From Fragilaria crotonensis (lineage: Eukaryota; Bacillariophyta; Fragilariophyceae; Fragilariales; Fragilariaceae), in contig JAKSYS010000397.1 of assembly GCA_022925895.1 (NCBI GenBank), positions 1 to 56,885 of the forward strand: a DNA stretch of 56,885 nucleotides, in the 5' to 3' direction. Both the position numbers and the translations under genes were made by a program. This document shows positions 31,001-41,391 of the stretch, piece after piece. The notes beneath the pieces were generated by a model that saw only the letters and a program-made list of their open reading frames with translations, did no database searches and was not told the DNA's origin. Every line of letters starts with the position of its first letter. Position 1 is the first letter of the stretch.

Positions 31001-31212
31001 CGAGCGCAACGCGAGGAAAGGGTGGCAACATCCTTGGTAAGTCGCTCAATCGTCTCCTCAGGGGTGACTTCTACGTCTTCAGCGCAGTCGGCACTAGATG
31101 CGGTCGTGAAGACGACAGCTTTGCTCGGTGAACCAACCCCTCCCCTTGTGCCTCCAGAAACGGCGACACCAGTACCATCAGTTGTCGTCTGCGAATTCTT
31201 CATTGGATCCAA
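28015..31212 (-). CDS. ABC1/UbiB atypical kinase fused to a serine beta-lactamase-like domain
   Basis: 1065 residues, intact. The N-terminus (about 100-190) has hydrophobic spans. The ABC1 kinase-like domain (about 205-560) shows KTAQYLSSRADFMP in place of the KxGQ motif, the Ala-rich-loop region ASIGQVH, the lysine strand VVIKVQHP, HELDFVSEA, FNGDPHPGNV and LLDWGLAK. The C-terminal half (about 640-1060) is a class C beta-lactamase/LACTB-type domain with the nucleophile motif FSCTKA (Ser near 693, Lys near 696), ITLRHILMHQAGLW and HAGVGGS near the end. ABC1 proteins support ubiquinone or plastoquinone-linked lipid metabolism in mitochondria and plastids. The same domain pair is known in plants (Arabidopsis At5g24810). 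The lactamase-like part probably acts as an esterase or peptidase, not on antibiotics. Confidence 0.93.
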   Translation of the reverse strand: MDPMKNSQTTTDGTGVAVSGGTRGGVGSPSKAVVFTTASSADCAEDVEVTPEETIERLTKDVATLSSRCARLEAQNILVSVQQLDIAARVTALGMSVCSLYLYLRFVIYTVDMLPPLLEQQLVLHPLLWWILKLSLASYPYLYNRMTYGITHRRFEVFTIAFIVIARTRLARWREKTFVTPERSDVPAFGEDCPEDAIWDANYEVSARFLYVSILRLKGLWTKTAQYLSSRADFMPVAYVRELKRLQDEAPPTDWNDFKLPRKVLDQLTDINPVPLASASIGQVHVARVKATGEKVVIKVQHPSASTLMTDDFWSLKVIARIVAWMDKEYEFFEILMNEWAKEARHELDFVSEAHNLLDAKKSIDTMFQENDVVYTNITNAIPKPVPFQVEIPRPFMHLTSRNFLVMSFCEGGRVDDFEMMEREGISRDAVMDAVSQTFAQMMYVSEIFNGDPHPGNVFLRPGTSVSKEGFTLVLLDWGLAKRMPADKRLAFCQMALAAATLDFGMLLDAFDSVGLKMKRENVAEDMEGMRFLLRDVVQGAKSRKRIKAKIKVDQQRMQARKKGEKIPMDSKAYPGEFFFFVRVNELVHGLGSRLSVEMAYLDVLKPYAERGLLLASRSSQSPSKPPVRVEIKDVPLNDKLLATIKELQDENKVDGAQVCVLDKNGEYLANVTAGTLGGLKRHSLMQNNSLVLGFSCTKAVAATIAHMMVKEGYLDYDEPVCKRVWPNFCPTEKPPPEVAIALDLSPAEVQQRWEWKRRITLRHILMHQAGLWTSMPYTMTIKSLASCETCAAAYEYHPESPEATLLPTRAPGDVSEYHFMSFGWLVAGALCGAYHQRHAKVVTFEEVYSKILEPKLSQETLSLGFRPCGGSGGLAMSQVVTADIRASRMIQQQRESQAMGEDTPQAVNSDVLKAFRGKEFLLDSRIWNCGIAQEANVPSAGGRFSAMGLAHFYHDLGRSGKVLDNATIEMVSTPVATETIVGALQGATVMATDDEERRVSLGLGYQLVSFDKSNHGFGHAGVGGSIGLHHPDSGLSIGFMTNKADGGAEVTTRISRVIMKHFDL

Positions 31213-31564
31213 AGTGAGATGCTACGAATTCGCCGAGACCTGCTGCTCGAATAAGTTCGTTCGGCTTCTCAGAGCTACAATTTGCATTCGTAGCCTGATC
31301 AACACGTGCTTTTCTGGGAACAATTTGCGTTCATTGAATTGCCACTTCTTGTTGTACGAATGACGCTTTCTTCTCGAGTTCATCGTCGTTCCAAAGAAGA
31401 TCTTCTCTGTCGTGCGTGCGTTGTTGTCCATGTCCCTCCGTATGACATATAGTGTATCATATGATATGCGACCTACGCGTTCCATTGAGTCAGCAATTCT
31501 TTACGTGTATGCAGTATGCATAGCAGGTACAAGCACGTCCTTGAATATCCATATTCATACATAC
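31213..31564. other. intergenic, no gene recognised
   Basis: Promoter side of the ABC1/beta-lactamase gene, then the start of the repeat-rich block. Confidence 0.5.
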
Positions 31565-31566
31565 TG

Positions 31567-31745
31567 TACACCAGAGTCCTGCACTGGGTACCCATACCCA
31601 GTACCCACCCAGTACCCACCCATACCCATGGATAATGGGTGGGTATGGGCACGCCCAACCAGTGGGTGGGTGGGTATGGGTGGTCCAAACTCCACTGCGC
31701 AAATCGTGGGTGGGTAATGGGTGGTCTAACCTGCCCACACGAATC
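31567..31745. repeat. G-rich/C-rich dispersed repeat, copy A
   Basis: The block starts with the tag CCAGAGTCCTGCACTGGGTA, then C-rich ACCCA units, and from 31635 G-rich ATGGGTGGGTATGGG units. A related copy lies at 36685-36870 with the G-rich core in the same orientation but the tag inverted. Confidence 0.75.
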
Positions 31746-31770
31746 GACCATTGGACTCCAGTACTCCAAG

Positions 31771-31820
31771 TATCCTGTATCCTGTATCCTGTATCCTGTA
31801 TCCTGTATCCTGTATCCTGT
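31771..31820 (+). repeat. 7 bp minisatellite TATCCTG x7
   Basis: Seven perfect consecutive copies of TATCCTG. Confidence 0.95.
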
Positions 31821-31879
31821 AGCTAGTAGCCATAGGATACTCCAGTACCATTTCCTAGTGTGCTGCGAGGCGCAAATCA

Positions 31880-33102
31880 ATGTTGATTGTCACAATCCCC
31901 AATTTAATTCATATTCTGCGTTCAGACTTGGAGTTGCAGAAAATAGTCCGATCAATGCTTCATTGGTGATATTGATGGCACCCTTGGATTGTATGTACTA
32001 AGCTTACTCATAGACTAGTACACAAATCAATGTGCCTCAATCCCAAAGAACAGGTCCTGGGTGCCAAATTCCTCTGTAGATGCAAAATGTGAGGGCTGAA
32101 ATGGAGATGCAAAAAATGCTACTGTCAGGAATTATGAAGATTTTTGGTCGTACTGACGGCAGCCATTGATTGCAATGGATATGCAAACTGATTGACTAGT
32201 GGGCAATTCAATGAGCAATTTGCAACTATAGCACATTTGATGCTTTCCACTTAAATGGATGATATTCAGTAGGCAGACAGTGAGATAAAACAAAATTGTA
32301 CTGGTGTGGGTTGCTTGGAGTGCATTGATTGTATTGCTTGATGGCATCCTTAGAAGTGCTTCACTTTCCAAGCTCATTGACTTCTTGAACAAGATTCAAT
32401 GCATGATCCCAGAATGCAATAAAAATACTACGCAGAAATTCTTGTTTTGGAAATGATAAACTAGCTGTCATGATGGTTTTTAAGTGTGTATTGGGTGTAT
32501 TGACAGCACCCTTTGATTGTCAGTACTATCCATGCCCATCAACACTTGTTGAATTCAATGCACAAATCAACACTTTGGGTGTGGGATCCTAGTTAAACAG
32601 GTGCAAAATCTGTGGTCAACCTGGGAATTGGAAAGTTTTGGTCAATATTTGTTGAGTTTTTATTGGTTGTGGTATTGATGAATTGATGACACCCATTGAT
32701 GGTAACTGACTTCTGGTAAACTCAGTGCACAAGCAAATCCACACTTGTTTACTTGGTGTAGGATCCGTGCTCAAATGCAAAAACTGCGGTCAGCTATGGG
32801 CATGGAGAAATTATTCTGCCATTGTTTGCTGTATTTTCTTCAGTTGTTTTGTTGACCCTTCTTGATTCTAACAACTTTCACTACAACTGACTGTTGCGCA
32901 AGCAAGTATGCAAAACCCCGGAGTTCACAACTTTTGCAGATTGGGGGTTCCCACTTCAATTCATATTCTGTGGTCAGACTTGGAGATGCGGAAGATGGTC
33001 CTGCCAAAGTCTCTTTCAGTTGCATTGGTGATAATCATGACACCCTTGAATTTTTCGTAGTGAGCTTACTTTTTGGTTGAATCACAAGGCGATGCACAGC
33101 CA
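31880..33102. repeat. diverged copies of the foldback repeat units
   Basis: This stretch has no gene but repeatedly shows pieces of the arm units that follow: TGATATTGATGGCACCCTTG, GTGAGGGCTG-A-TGGAGATGCA, and GACGGCAGCC-TTGATTG with ATTGACTAGTG-GCAATTCA. They are older and more diverged than the arms at 33103-34930. Confidence 0.6.
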
Positions 33103-34930
33103 AGCCCCAAATAAACAGGGTGCAGGATCCCCATTGCAATGAAAAATCTGAGGGCTGCATTGGAGATGCAGAACAAATCTTCTGTCAAGGATTGTTGAGG
33201 GTGTATCAGAAATGTTTTTGACAACCTAGGATTTTTGTAGTGAGCTTACTTATTGGTTGAAAGGCAAGTTAGTGCACAAGCCCCAAATATACAGGGTGCA
33301 GGGTCCCCATTGTAATGAAAAATCTGAGGGCTGCATTGGAGATGCAGAACAAATCTTCTGTCAAGGATTGTTAAGGGTGTATCAGAAATGTTTTTGACAC
33401 CCTAGGTTTTTTTTGTAGTGAGCTTACTTATTGGTTGAAAGACAAGTTAGTGCACAAGCCCCAAATATACAGGGTGCGGGGACCCCTTTGTAATGCAAAA
33501 TCTGAGGGCTGAATTAAAGATGCAGAAAAAATGTTCTGCCAGAGTTTGTCAAGTTTGCATTGATGATACCGACGGCATCCTTTGATTGGAGTGGGTATAT
33601 ATACCCATTGACTAGTGTGCAATTCAGTGGGTAATTTGCCAGAATTGCCGATACAGGGTTTTTTGATTAATGAATATTCTGCAGTCAGACATTAATATTC
33701 CGCAGAATTGTACTGATGTATTTTGTTGAGTGTGTATGGATTGTATTGATGGCATCCTGAGATCCTTTCAACCTTTTTTGCTCATTGACTTCTTGAAGAT
33801 TCAATTATGATGCCAAAATGTGAACAAAAAAATACACAATAATGATCAATACTCAATCAATTTTGGATTTTTAAAAAATCAAAAACTGGCATTTACTCCA
33901 TCATCAAATGCCTGAGACTCATTGGCTGAAGCTCCCGCAACAATATTCGCTTTGGGAGTTTGTGTTGGTGTTAGCGACATAAGTTAACGTGAAATTAAGG
34001 ATGCGATCACATGTTAGCTACTAGTGTTGTAGTTATACAAATCAGAAGTACTTTATGTTCTGAGCTTGTCAGTTGCACTATAACAACCCTGGCATTGACT
34101 TTCGTTGCTGGAGCTTCTGTAAATGAGTCTCAGGCATTTGATGATGGAGTAAATGCCAGTTTTTGATTTTTTTTAAATCCAAAATTGATTGAGTATTGAT
34201 CATTATTGTGTAATTTTTGGTTCGCATTTTGGCATCATAATTGAATCTTCAAGAAGTCAATGAGCAAAAAGGTTGAAAGGATCTCAGGATGCCATCAATA
34301 ATCCATACACACTCAACAAAATACATCAGTACAATTCTGCGGAATATTGTGTCTGACTGCAGAATATTCATTAAAAAAACCCTGTATCGGCAATTCTGGC
34401 AAATTACCCACTGAATTGCACACTAGTCAATGGGTATATATACCCACTCCAATCAAAGGATGCCGTCGGTATCATCAATGCAAACTTGACAAACTCTGGC
34501 AGAACATTTTTCTGCATCTTTAATTCAGCCCTCAGATTTTGCATTACAAAGGGTCCCGCACCCTGTATATTTGGGGCTTGTGCACTAACTTGTCTTTCAA
34601 CCAATAAGTAAGCTCACTACAAAAAACCTAGGGTGTCAAAAACATTTCTGATACACCCTTAACAATCCTTGACAGAAGATTTGTTCTGCATCTCAATGCA
34701 GCCCTCAGATTTTGCATTACAATGGGGACCCTGCACCCTGTATATTTGGGGCTTGTGCACTGACTTGCCTTTCAACCAATAAGTAAGCTCACTACAAAAA
34801 TCCTAGGTTGTCAAAAACATTTCTGATACACCCTCAACAATCCTTGACAGAAGATTTGTTCTGCATCTCCAATGCAGCCCTCAGATTTTTCATTGCAATG
34901 GGGACCCTGCACCCTGAATATTTGGGGCTT
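33103..34930. mobile_element. foldback structure: ~830 bp inverted arms around a ~160 bp loop
   Basis: The left arm (33103-33942) is repeated as near-identical reverse complement in the right arm (34104-34930). Each arm holds two to three direct units of about 180 bp (for example GTAGTGAGCTTACTTATTGG with CAAGCCCCAAATATACAGGG, seen at 33236 and 33416). The inner ends read GGCATTTACTCCATCATCAA on the left and its complement on the right. The 161 bp spacer codes for nothing obvious. Long inverted arms made of tandem subrepeats are the hallmark of foldback-type elements; no transposase is present. Confidence 0.85.
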
Positions 34931-35500
34931 TTGCATTGACTATCATACTAGCTAGTCAGCATTGAATAAAGGGATACAAAAATCCATGGGTGGAACAGTG
35001 AGAAAACCTTTAAGAATTATATTTTGCATCTCTAACTCAGACTTCAGATTATGCACGAACGCAACGTGTAGGAAAAAGACTGTGTACCGGTTACTGGTGT
35101 ACTGAAATCGCTGAACACCGGTAGTAGACTACGGCACTACGGTAGTACACCAAGTACAATCATGATTACGATTTGCCAACAACTGAGTAAATTGATTTGA
35201 CTTTACAACAATAAAAAATTGTACAAAAACCAGGACCATTTTGTAGTAGTAACTCAGAAGCCCTGATGGCATTAGATGTATTGCTACTACTAGCTACTAG
35301 TATGCAAAGTTTAGTACCTAGTACTACATAGATAGGATGGGGGATCAGGAAGAGCACTGCCAAGTTCTAGTTTACCTGCTGCTACCGTAATGATTTTACT
35401 GTACTTCCATCAAATACATTTAGCTGCTGTTTTTCTCTGTCTGCCAAAGCCAAGATATCTTCATCAGCAATCATGTCGACTCCACCAGTCAGATTCCGCA
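34931..35500. other. intergenic, no gene recognised
   Basis: GTAC/TAGTAC-rich DNA between the foldback arm and the hAT relic. Confidence 0.45.
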
Positions 35501-36424
35501 TCAGGCATTGTCATCGTTCTCCTCTTCAATCATCAGGTTCTGGCATGCAAGATTGTCTTCAGCAGCAGCCAGCAAGAAATGGAGATCCAAGATGTTGTAG
35601 CCACTTGCAGAATTGAGAACTTCTTGTTGTGTCCATTTTACGGAGAAGAAGAAGGTGCTTTGCATTAACATGTATCGCAGTCCCTGTCTCAACCTTTGCA
35701 GCACCTAGCTATCCGGGCACACATGCAACTGTGCACAAGTTTGCCAACTTGTGGTTTCTCTCTCCCCCACCACTTGCTCCAGCTACGTTGCGGTGTACTG
35801 CAGACAGCAGGTGTTTGATTGAACTGTAGTCAGAGTCGTCGGACAACATCCGCACCTCTGACGGTTTCATCATTGTATCCTTGAAGTTGCGAAACATCTC
35901 TTCATTTGAATTGTCATGCTTGGACCTTGTAATGTAAGTGGCAAACTCACCGAACATTTTCTGATGACGGTCATCATTGCCATTTGCAAGACGAGCGAGA
36001 GCAATCTTGGCTTCTTGTTGATTAATTGACGGCTTCCCCAGTTGAAGGAACTCTTCTCCAAATTCACCTGCAATCCTTGTCCGCCTCTCAGTATACATTG
36101 CTGGATGAGTTGCCAAGGCAAGTGCATGTGCTTCTGTGTAGATGGTTGCAAGACAATGGTCTGTTAGTATTGTCATTCAAAACAATATCATCATTATTCA
36201 GGTTCAAGCCTTACTTGACAGCACCATCAAGCTTCTTCAGGTGATATTTTATTGCAACAAAGCATGCATAAACAGCAGACAAGGCAGAAGGAGGTAGCAT
36301 CCTTGCCTTCAAAATAGGTGGGACAGGAACTGATTGTTCGAAAAAGGACTTCGAAAGCGGCGACGCCCTTCCAATACGCCGGATCTGCGACAAGCTGCTT
36401 CAGCTTGTGCAGCTTGTCACACAT
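35501..36424 (-). pseudogene. relic of a hAT-type transposase, C-terminal part
   Basis: Pieces in several minus-strand frames fall in the order expected for the end of a hAT transposase: LHKLKQLVADPAYWKGVAAF (36424 on), then VYACFVAIKYHLKKLDGAV, then TIYTEAHALALATHP (from 36176) and a dimerisation-domain-like end, LLSAVHRNVAGASGGGERNH KLAN, with the typical S-ERNH core. A further piece (LNSASGYNILDLHFLL) follows at about 35600. No DDE catalytic part or terminal repeats are seen, and the frames are broken, so this is a decayed 3' half. The family call rests on motif order only. Confidence 0.45.
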
Positions 36425-36684
36425 GTCGATGTCAAGAGAGGGGAGTAAGGGGTTGCTGTTTGATGGACAGCACGTGCATAAAACATGTTTAACTTCTGCA
36501 TTGCGTCTGCCTTGAGAGAATCAAAGTGTTGCCGACCACCAGAAAAGAATGATGAAATATTTTACAGGTGTTGTAAACAGCGTCTATTAAACAGCAATTA
36601 AACAAACACATCCATAGTTATAGTTCGCGGAGTGCGTACTACAGTGTGCTCTCGTGTTGTGTCGAACAGGGATTTTTACGCGAG

Positions 36685-36870
36685 GACAACGGGTAGAATG
36701 GGTAATGGGTGGGTATGGGTACGACCTAGTGGGCGTGGGTGGGTAATGGGTGGTCCGAGCTCGACCGTGCGAAGAGTGGGTGGGTCATGGGTGGTCCAAG
36801 CCTGCGTACCGGCTCCCTTGGGTACCCATGGGCACAGGCGTCATACCCAGTGCAGGACTCTGCTGTACAC
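36685..36870. repeat. G-rich dispersed repeat, copy B
   Basis: GGGTAATGGGTGGGTATGGG units followed by GGGTGGGTCATGGGTGGTCC and, at 36842-36866, the inverted form of the tag seen in copy A at 31567. Copy B ends about 20 bp before the Mutator-like element. Confidence 0.75.
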
Positions 36871-36888
36871 ACATTGTAATTATAAATA

Positions 36889-37367
36889 GGGGAAATTACA
36901 ATATCACGCATTTTTTTGCCACTTTTCAATATAGTACAATGACTTACTATCCACAAATTCGTATTTTACTATATACTACATTTACAATTGTATTTTACAA
37001 TATCACGCATTTTGAAAAGAGACATTTACAATATCACGCATTGTTTTGCCCCTTTTTACTATATCGCTTTTGTCGCCTGCCATGCCCGACCTCCACGGAC
37101 GTCATGGTACACCATCTCGTAACATTCATCAAAGATGGTTCACACTCATCGCTCCACCATGTCGTACATACGCAACGAACATCATCATCACTCACTTCTC
37201 ATCTGTCGTTCGTTTACTAAGCGTCATACTTTGAGTGTGGTCATAATTCTTCTCCCTGCTCTTTTGTTTCAGAACAACAACTCAATCTTCATCTATATGG
37301 TCAACAAAATGGCACCAAATCTGAGATCAACAGTAGTCCCATACACAATCTGCGTCACGGTACTGTA
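36889..37367. repeat. left terminal inverted repeat of the MULE
   Basis: About 479 bp matching 43938-44417 in reverse complement with few differences. TTACAATATCACGCA occurs three times (36896, 36995, 37026), a likely transposase binding site. The spurious ORF starting MVHTHRSTMSYIRN is present in both repeats and is not counted as a gene. Confidence 0.9.
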
Positions 37368-37474
37368 CGACCTATTGAAGCAAATTTCCAATCTTACATA
37401 AACAATGATCTCATCGTGGCATGCTTCATGATGTACCCGTTCTCGTTTCTTCTACTTATTGTCATTGTTACCAA

Positions 37475-39475
37475 CTAGTGCACTAGGACAAGTTCTTCGG
37501 TTGTGCCTCTTCTTCCACAAATGGAACATTTCACAGGAGAATCCTCGCTTTCAATGAACTTACTGCGTTTGCGAATTCGTTTTGTTTTCGGTCGTCCAGA
37601 TTGCCGTTTTGGCACGTTTGGTTCCTTTGTTTCACCATCATATACAGTCGTCTCCAAGCATACAGGAAAACGTTCTTCTTGAAAGTGTTGTGCACGAACT
37701 CAAATGTGTAGAATGGATGGACCAAACTTCTCAGAACATAACTGAATTCCTTTTCCTGCCATTTCCTGAAGACTGCACATGCATGTCGACACGGGTACAG
37801 GAAGTCTTGCCATACCCCAGCTGCTGCACTCCAAGTATGGTTTGACAACAAGGACACGGTCTGGATCTCCATAGGATCGTGCCATCCGTTGCACATTGTC
37901 ATCGCCATTTTCATCAACTATCGATATTGGTTCCACCACCTTGAAGTCACCACACCCCACCTCCAACTCATCGACCGTCATAGACGCAGCGGCATCCACC
38001 TACGTTTTAGAATCTGGGCAACTCTAGGCACCACCTCCGATCCATCTCGTTCAGCATACTTCTTTCGGCAAGCACACACTCTCGTCGTCATTATGTCAAG
38101 AATTTTGTTCACAGCCTCCAGCCATCCAAGATTCCTTGCTTCCGATAACATACTGTTCGCCGACTCGGAAGTGTTCGAAGTTACAATCCCATACCTTGGA
38201 GGCAACTGAGCAGGTGACGGTGACGGTGAATCTGAGTACCACTGAGTACTCTGCCACAGAACACCCGACGCCGTTATGCCTTCCAAATATGTGGCGGCCT
38301 CTGGCTTGACCTTTCGAATCTCATCTAGCAACAGGCTGGCATTTCGTGTTGAGAATGATTTGGCTATTGAACACACAAACTTCGAACACTGCTTTCCATA
38401 CTTCTGCGTTACATTCGCTTCGATGTGTCTAGCACAGCTCATTTCGTACTTATTCGGGAACACCGATTTCAATGCCTCCTTCAGGCCTTTGTCTCTGTCT
38501 GAAATGAAAAGAAACGGCGGCCTAACAACGCCATCCGTGTCAGTGTCGCCATAGCCCTGATCATCAATGATTGGACACGCTTTTTTCAACAATTCAAGCA
38601 TCTTTTTCCACGTTGCTCCATCCTCGTTTCCGGCGGAGATCATAAACCCAATGGGGAAGATGTCATTGCACCCACTGAGAACTGATGCTATGTACAGAGT
38701 TCCCTTGTGTTCGCTCCTCAAATGTGTAGCATCCAACGACACTACTGGTCGAACAAACTTCAGCAACCCATTCATGATACCAGGAAATACATGAAGATCG
38801 ACAAGTCTCTTCTCCTCATCCCTAGTATACCCAATCACAGAACCAGGATTCGTTTTCTTCAAGCCCTCCAAAAATGGGATGACCATTTCGAAGTTTTTCA
38901 CGGAAGCATTTCTCATGCTACTGGTTTGAAAGCGTAGCGCCCTGTACGCTGTCATGTACGAAACGACAACCCCCCGACTTCGTCGCAGCTGTCTTCACAA
39001 CGTCCGCCGGTGTTGGAGCTCCCTTCTTCGTGCGAACTATCTGATCGATAACATCATCAAGCACTGCATTTCGCCTCTTCTTCCACTTTCTCCCATCAGC
39101 TGCCTGTTTAGGTCGGCACACCTCACTGTGCATACCCGTAATCTTTCGGACGCAGAACATACCGTCGGATCGCCGCCTAGATATCAACACACGAAACGGA
39201 CAGTCGACGTGCTCCATACATTGAAATTGTTTGAAACGGTCGCAAATGGAACGTTGCACTCTCAAACGATTACCCGATCTGACCTCATACTTTTCAATAA
39301 ACGGTACCACCTCTTCCAAGGTTGAGAAGCAGTCAACGTTCGCGTCATCAAGGATGTCATACAATACATAATCCTTTGTAGCCACTGAATTTCCCTGCTT
39401 TCTGTCGACTTCCTCTCCTGTCAGGGTGGAAGTGCCGACGCTGTGATCGTGCTTCTCCTTGCCATCGGATTGCAA
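37475..39475 (-). CDS. MULE transposase, interrupted by about four frameshifts
   Basis: Read on the minus strand. The N-terminal MuDR-type region (39475-38930) has FSTLEEVVPFIEKYEV, VDCPFRVLISRRRSDG and GGCRFV. The next frame (from 38945) continues SYMTAYRALRFQ and holds the DDE core: VVSLDATHLRSEHKGTLYIA, NEDGATWKKMLELLKK, FLFISDRDKGLKEAL, the C-x2-H motif in EMSCARHIEANV and the NTSESANSML block. Then come a SWIM-type zinc finger (VWQDFLYPCRHACAVFRKW) and a basic tail with a knuckle (KCSICGRRG). Frame changes lie near 38945, 37985, 37830 and 37655. All expected MULE parts are present in order, so the enzyme would be complete if the shifts are sequence errors. The second Cys of the SWIM C-x-C is not seen in either frame. 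Confidence 0.88.
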
Positions 39476-39569
39476 ACTGTACTCGTCACTGCTGTCGCAG
39501 GTGACGTAGTCATCATCATCATCATCTCCCTCAGCCCTGTCGTCGTCGTCGTCGTCATCGTCGTGATTC

Positions 39570-40497
39570 TCATTCCTCTTCTCTATCCTCGCCTGCGCTC
39601 TGTCTGCTGTTTTTTGCCGATAAAACGTTACTCACCCTGGCAGGACGATCTGCCTCCTCAGCCTGCAACGTTGTCAACACCAGGACAGCAGCACTCACAT
39701 CACTGTCGGAACTGAGCCTTCGTTCCTTCTTTGGTTCTTTATGAATGACCTCCAGCCCAAAACTGTCTAAGATGCTACTTCCGCGCAACTTAGGAAAGCA
39801 ATCACGCACAACCTGACTTGTTGTTCCCAAGTCAGCACCATCCCCAAATACTGTCACCAGCCTACTTCGCAGTTTGGTGACGTCTTGTTGCCGAAACGTT
39901 TCTCTCGTGACATCAATGCCCTCGATGAGGTGTAATACAACACCCACTGCAAACAAGCCGCAGTCAAACCCATTCTTCTGGATGGGACAATCACAATAAT
40001 GCACCCTGCCAATCAGCGCCGCGTCACTTTCCCTTAGGTGTGCATGTTTTCTCGTGTAGAATGAAATTGTGAATGAATAAATTCACAACCTTTACGATGC
40101 AAAGGACATCGGGGTGAACCTGACGTGTGCGGCGTACCAGGAATCATAAAACGTCATGTCATTTACGAACTCCGGCGTTGAGATCGAACAGTCCAGGCAT
40201 AGCACAAAAATGATTTCCCAACACAATCGGGATAAGCAGCCTGTTGAGAGTACGCGGCGATCCAAAACAAGCTTTCATTTGTTGCCGAATACGAGCGACG
40301 TTCCGACTGCGAGCAAGTTTACGTCCTCTCGTCGTCTCGTCTTCCACGAGTTCTGGATTATCATTGATCAAGTCATTACATGAATTGAAGTACTCATAGG
40401 TGCCAAGGCTTCCTATGTGAGATACATTCGTGGAAATTACCTCCTGGGAGGGACAGATCGCTGCAATATACAGTCCAATAACAAAGTGCTCAGCCAA
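39570..40497 (-). CDS. Ulp1/SENP-like (C48) cysteine protease carried by the MULE, frameshifted
   Basis: Minus-strand pieces in order: LNRLLIPIVLGNHFCAM with the catalytic His (first frame, ends 40159), a YDSWYAAHVRF block (about 40150-40110, equivalent to the YDS of Ulp1 proteases), and CPIQKNGFDCGLFAVGVVLH with the oxyanion Gln and catalytic Cys in the frame that starts at 40004. The tail is acidic (AGEDREEE). Ulp1 enzymes cut SUMO or related tags; plant Kaonashi-type MULEs are known to carry such a domain, with unclear purpose. Two frame changes lie at about 40165 and 40050. The next 40 codons toward the transposase are a run of Asp (frame of the transposase), so both may once have been one polyprotein, which is inference. 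Confidence 0.75.
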
Positions 40498-40699
40498 GCA
40501 TTCGTTGACAGCGCAGAAGTGTCATCACTGCTGGGTGATATCCATCCAGAAAAGCGAGGATCTCCCGGAAACGTGCCTCCTTCATGGTATGTTTGTGGTG
40601 ATCACAACACAACTCAAAGACACCCTCAAAAGAGGAAGATGACAACCGATGGTGGCTTGAGAATTCGATGTAAAAGTGGTACTTGTACGCTTCCGTAGC

Positions 40700-41391
40700 A
40701 TTACGTCTAAGTGCAACGCTTAAGTGTTACGTCTAAGTAAAATACCTAAGCCTAGTAAGTGTTATTCATTTCAATTCATTTAAGAACGTGCGTGCGTTTT
40801 GCTATGAAAAAACAAGATTTCTGTAGGGGGTTGGTGTGTACTATATTGCCAAGTCACTATACACTAACCTACATGACTAGAGATAAATATCAAAATTTTG
40901 CTGTCTTTGGCGCGTTTGTTGGCTAATTAGTAGTACTTTCGCGCGCTGGTAGGCTAATTAGTAGTCCATGATTCAAATTCACGCAAATTTCAACGTAAAA
41001 CATGTACTAACCAAAGAATTGCGCGCGGAGTTCTATGTCTTCTCAAGTCAAGTTTACTTCTTCTTCGTCTATCATTCCGAACAATCTTCGCATTCACCTC
41101 TTAACCTGAGGCCACCTCACTACCAGGAGCGCATCATCATTTCCCTGCCATCTAGCCGGGAATGCTTGTTGCGTCGACAGAGTACTTTCTCTCCCTGCCA
41201 TTTAGCTTGGAGCTCTAAGTATTTGGTCACCTTAGTAGAACGAGGTGTCCTTGACGTAGGGTTAGAGTTGTTTCCACTGAAACAAATTCCATCTGCCATC
41301 TAGCCGACGGAGTTCGTTTTGCTGTCAACAAGTTTACTGTACTCTCCCTGCCATTTAGCTGTGAGTGTATAGTATTGGCAAGGCATTTGCC
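40700..41391 (+). promoter_or_regulatory. non-coding leader of ORF3 with repeated CTGCCATYTAGC motif
   Basis: Between the divergent Ulp1 and ORF3 genes inside the MULE. CTGCCATCTAGC or CTGCCATTTAGC occurs four times (41145, 41195, 41293, 41348), the last 33 bp before the ORF3 ATG. GGCTAATTAGTAGT occurs twice (40921 and 40952). Regulatory function is inferred from position only. Confidence 0.4.

Noticed and set aside
37135-37401. 88-codon ORF starting MVHTHRSTMSYIRN (also at 43820-44170)
   Set aside because: It lies in the MULE terminal repeats, so conservation between the two copies only reflects the inverted repeat.
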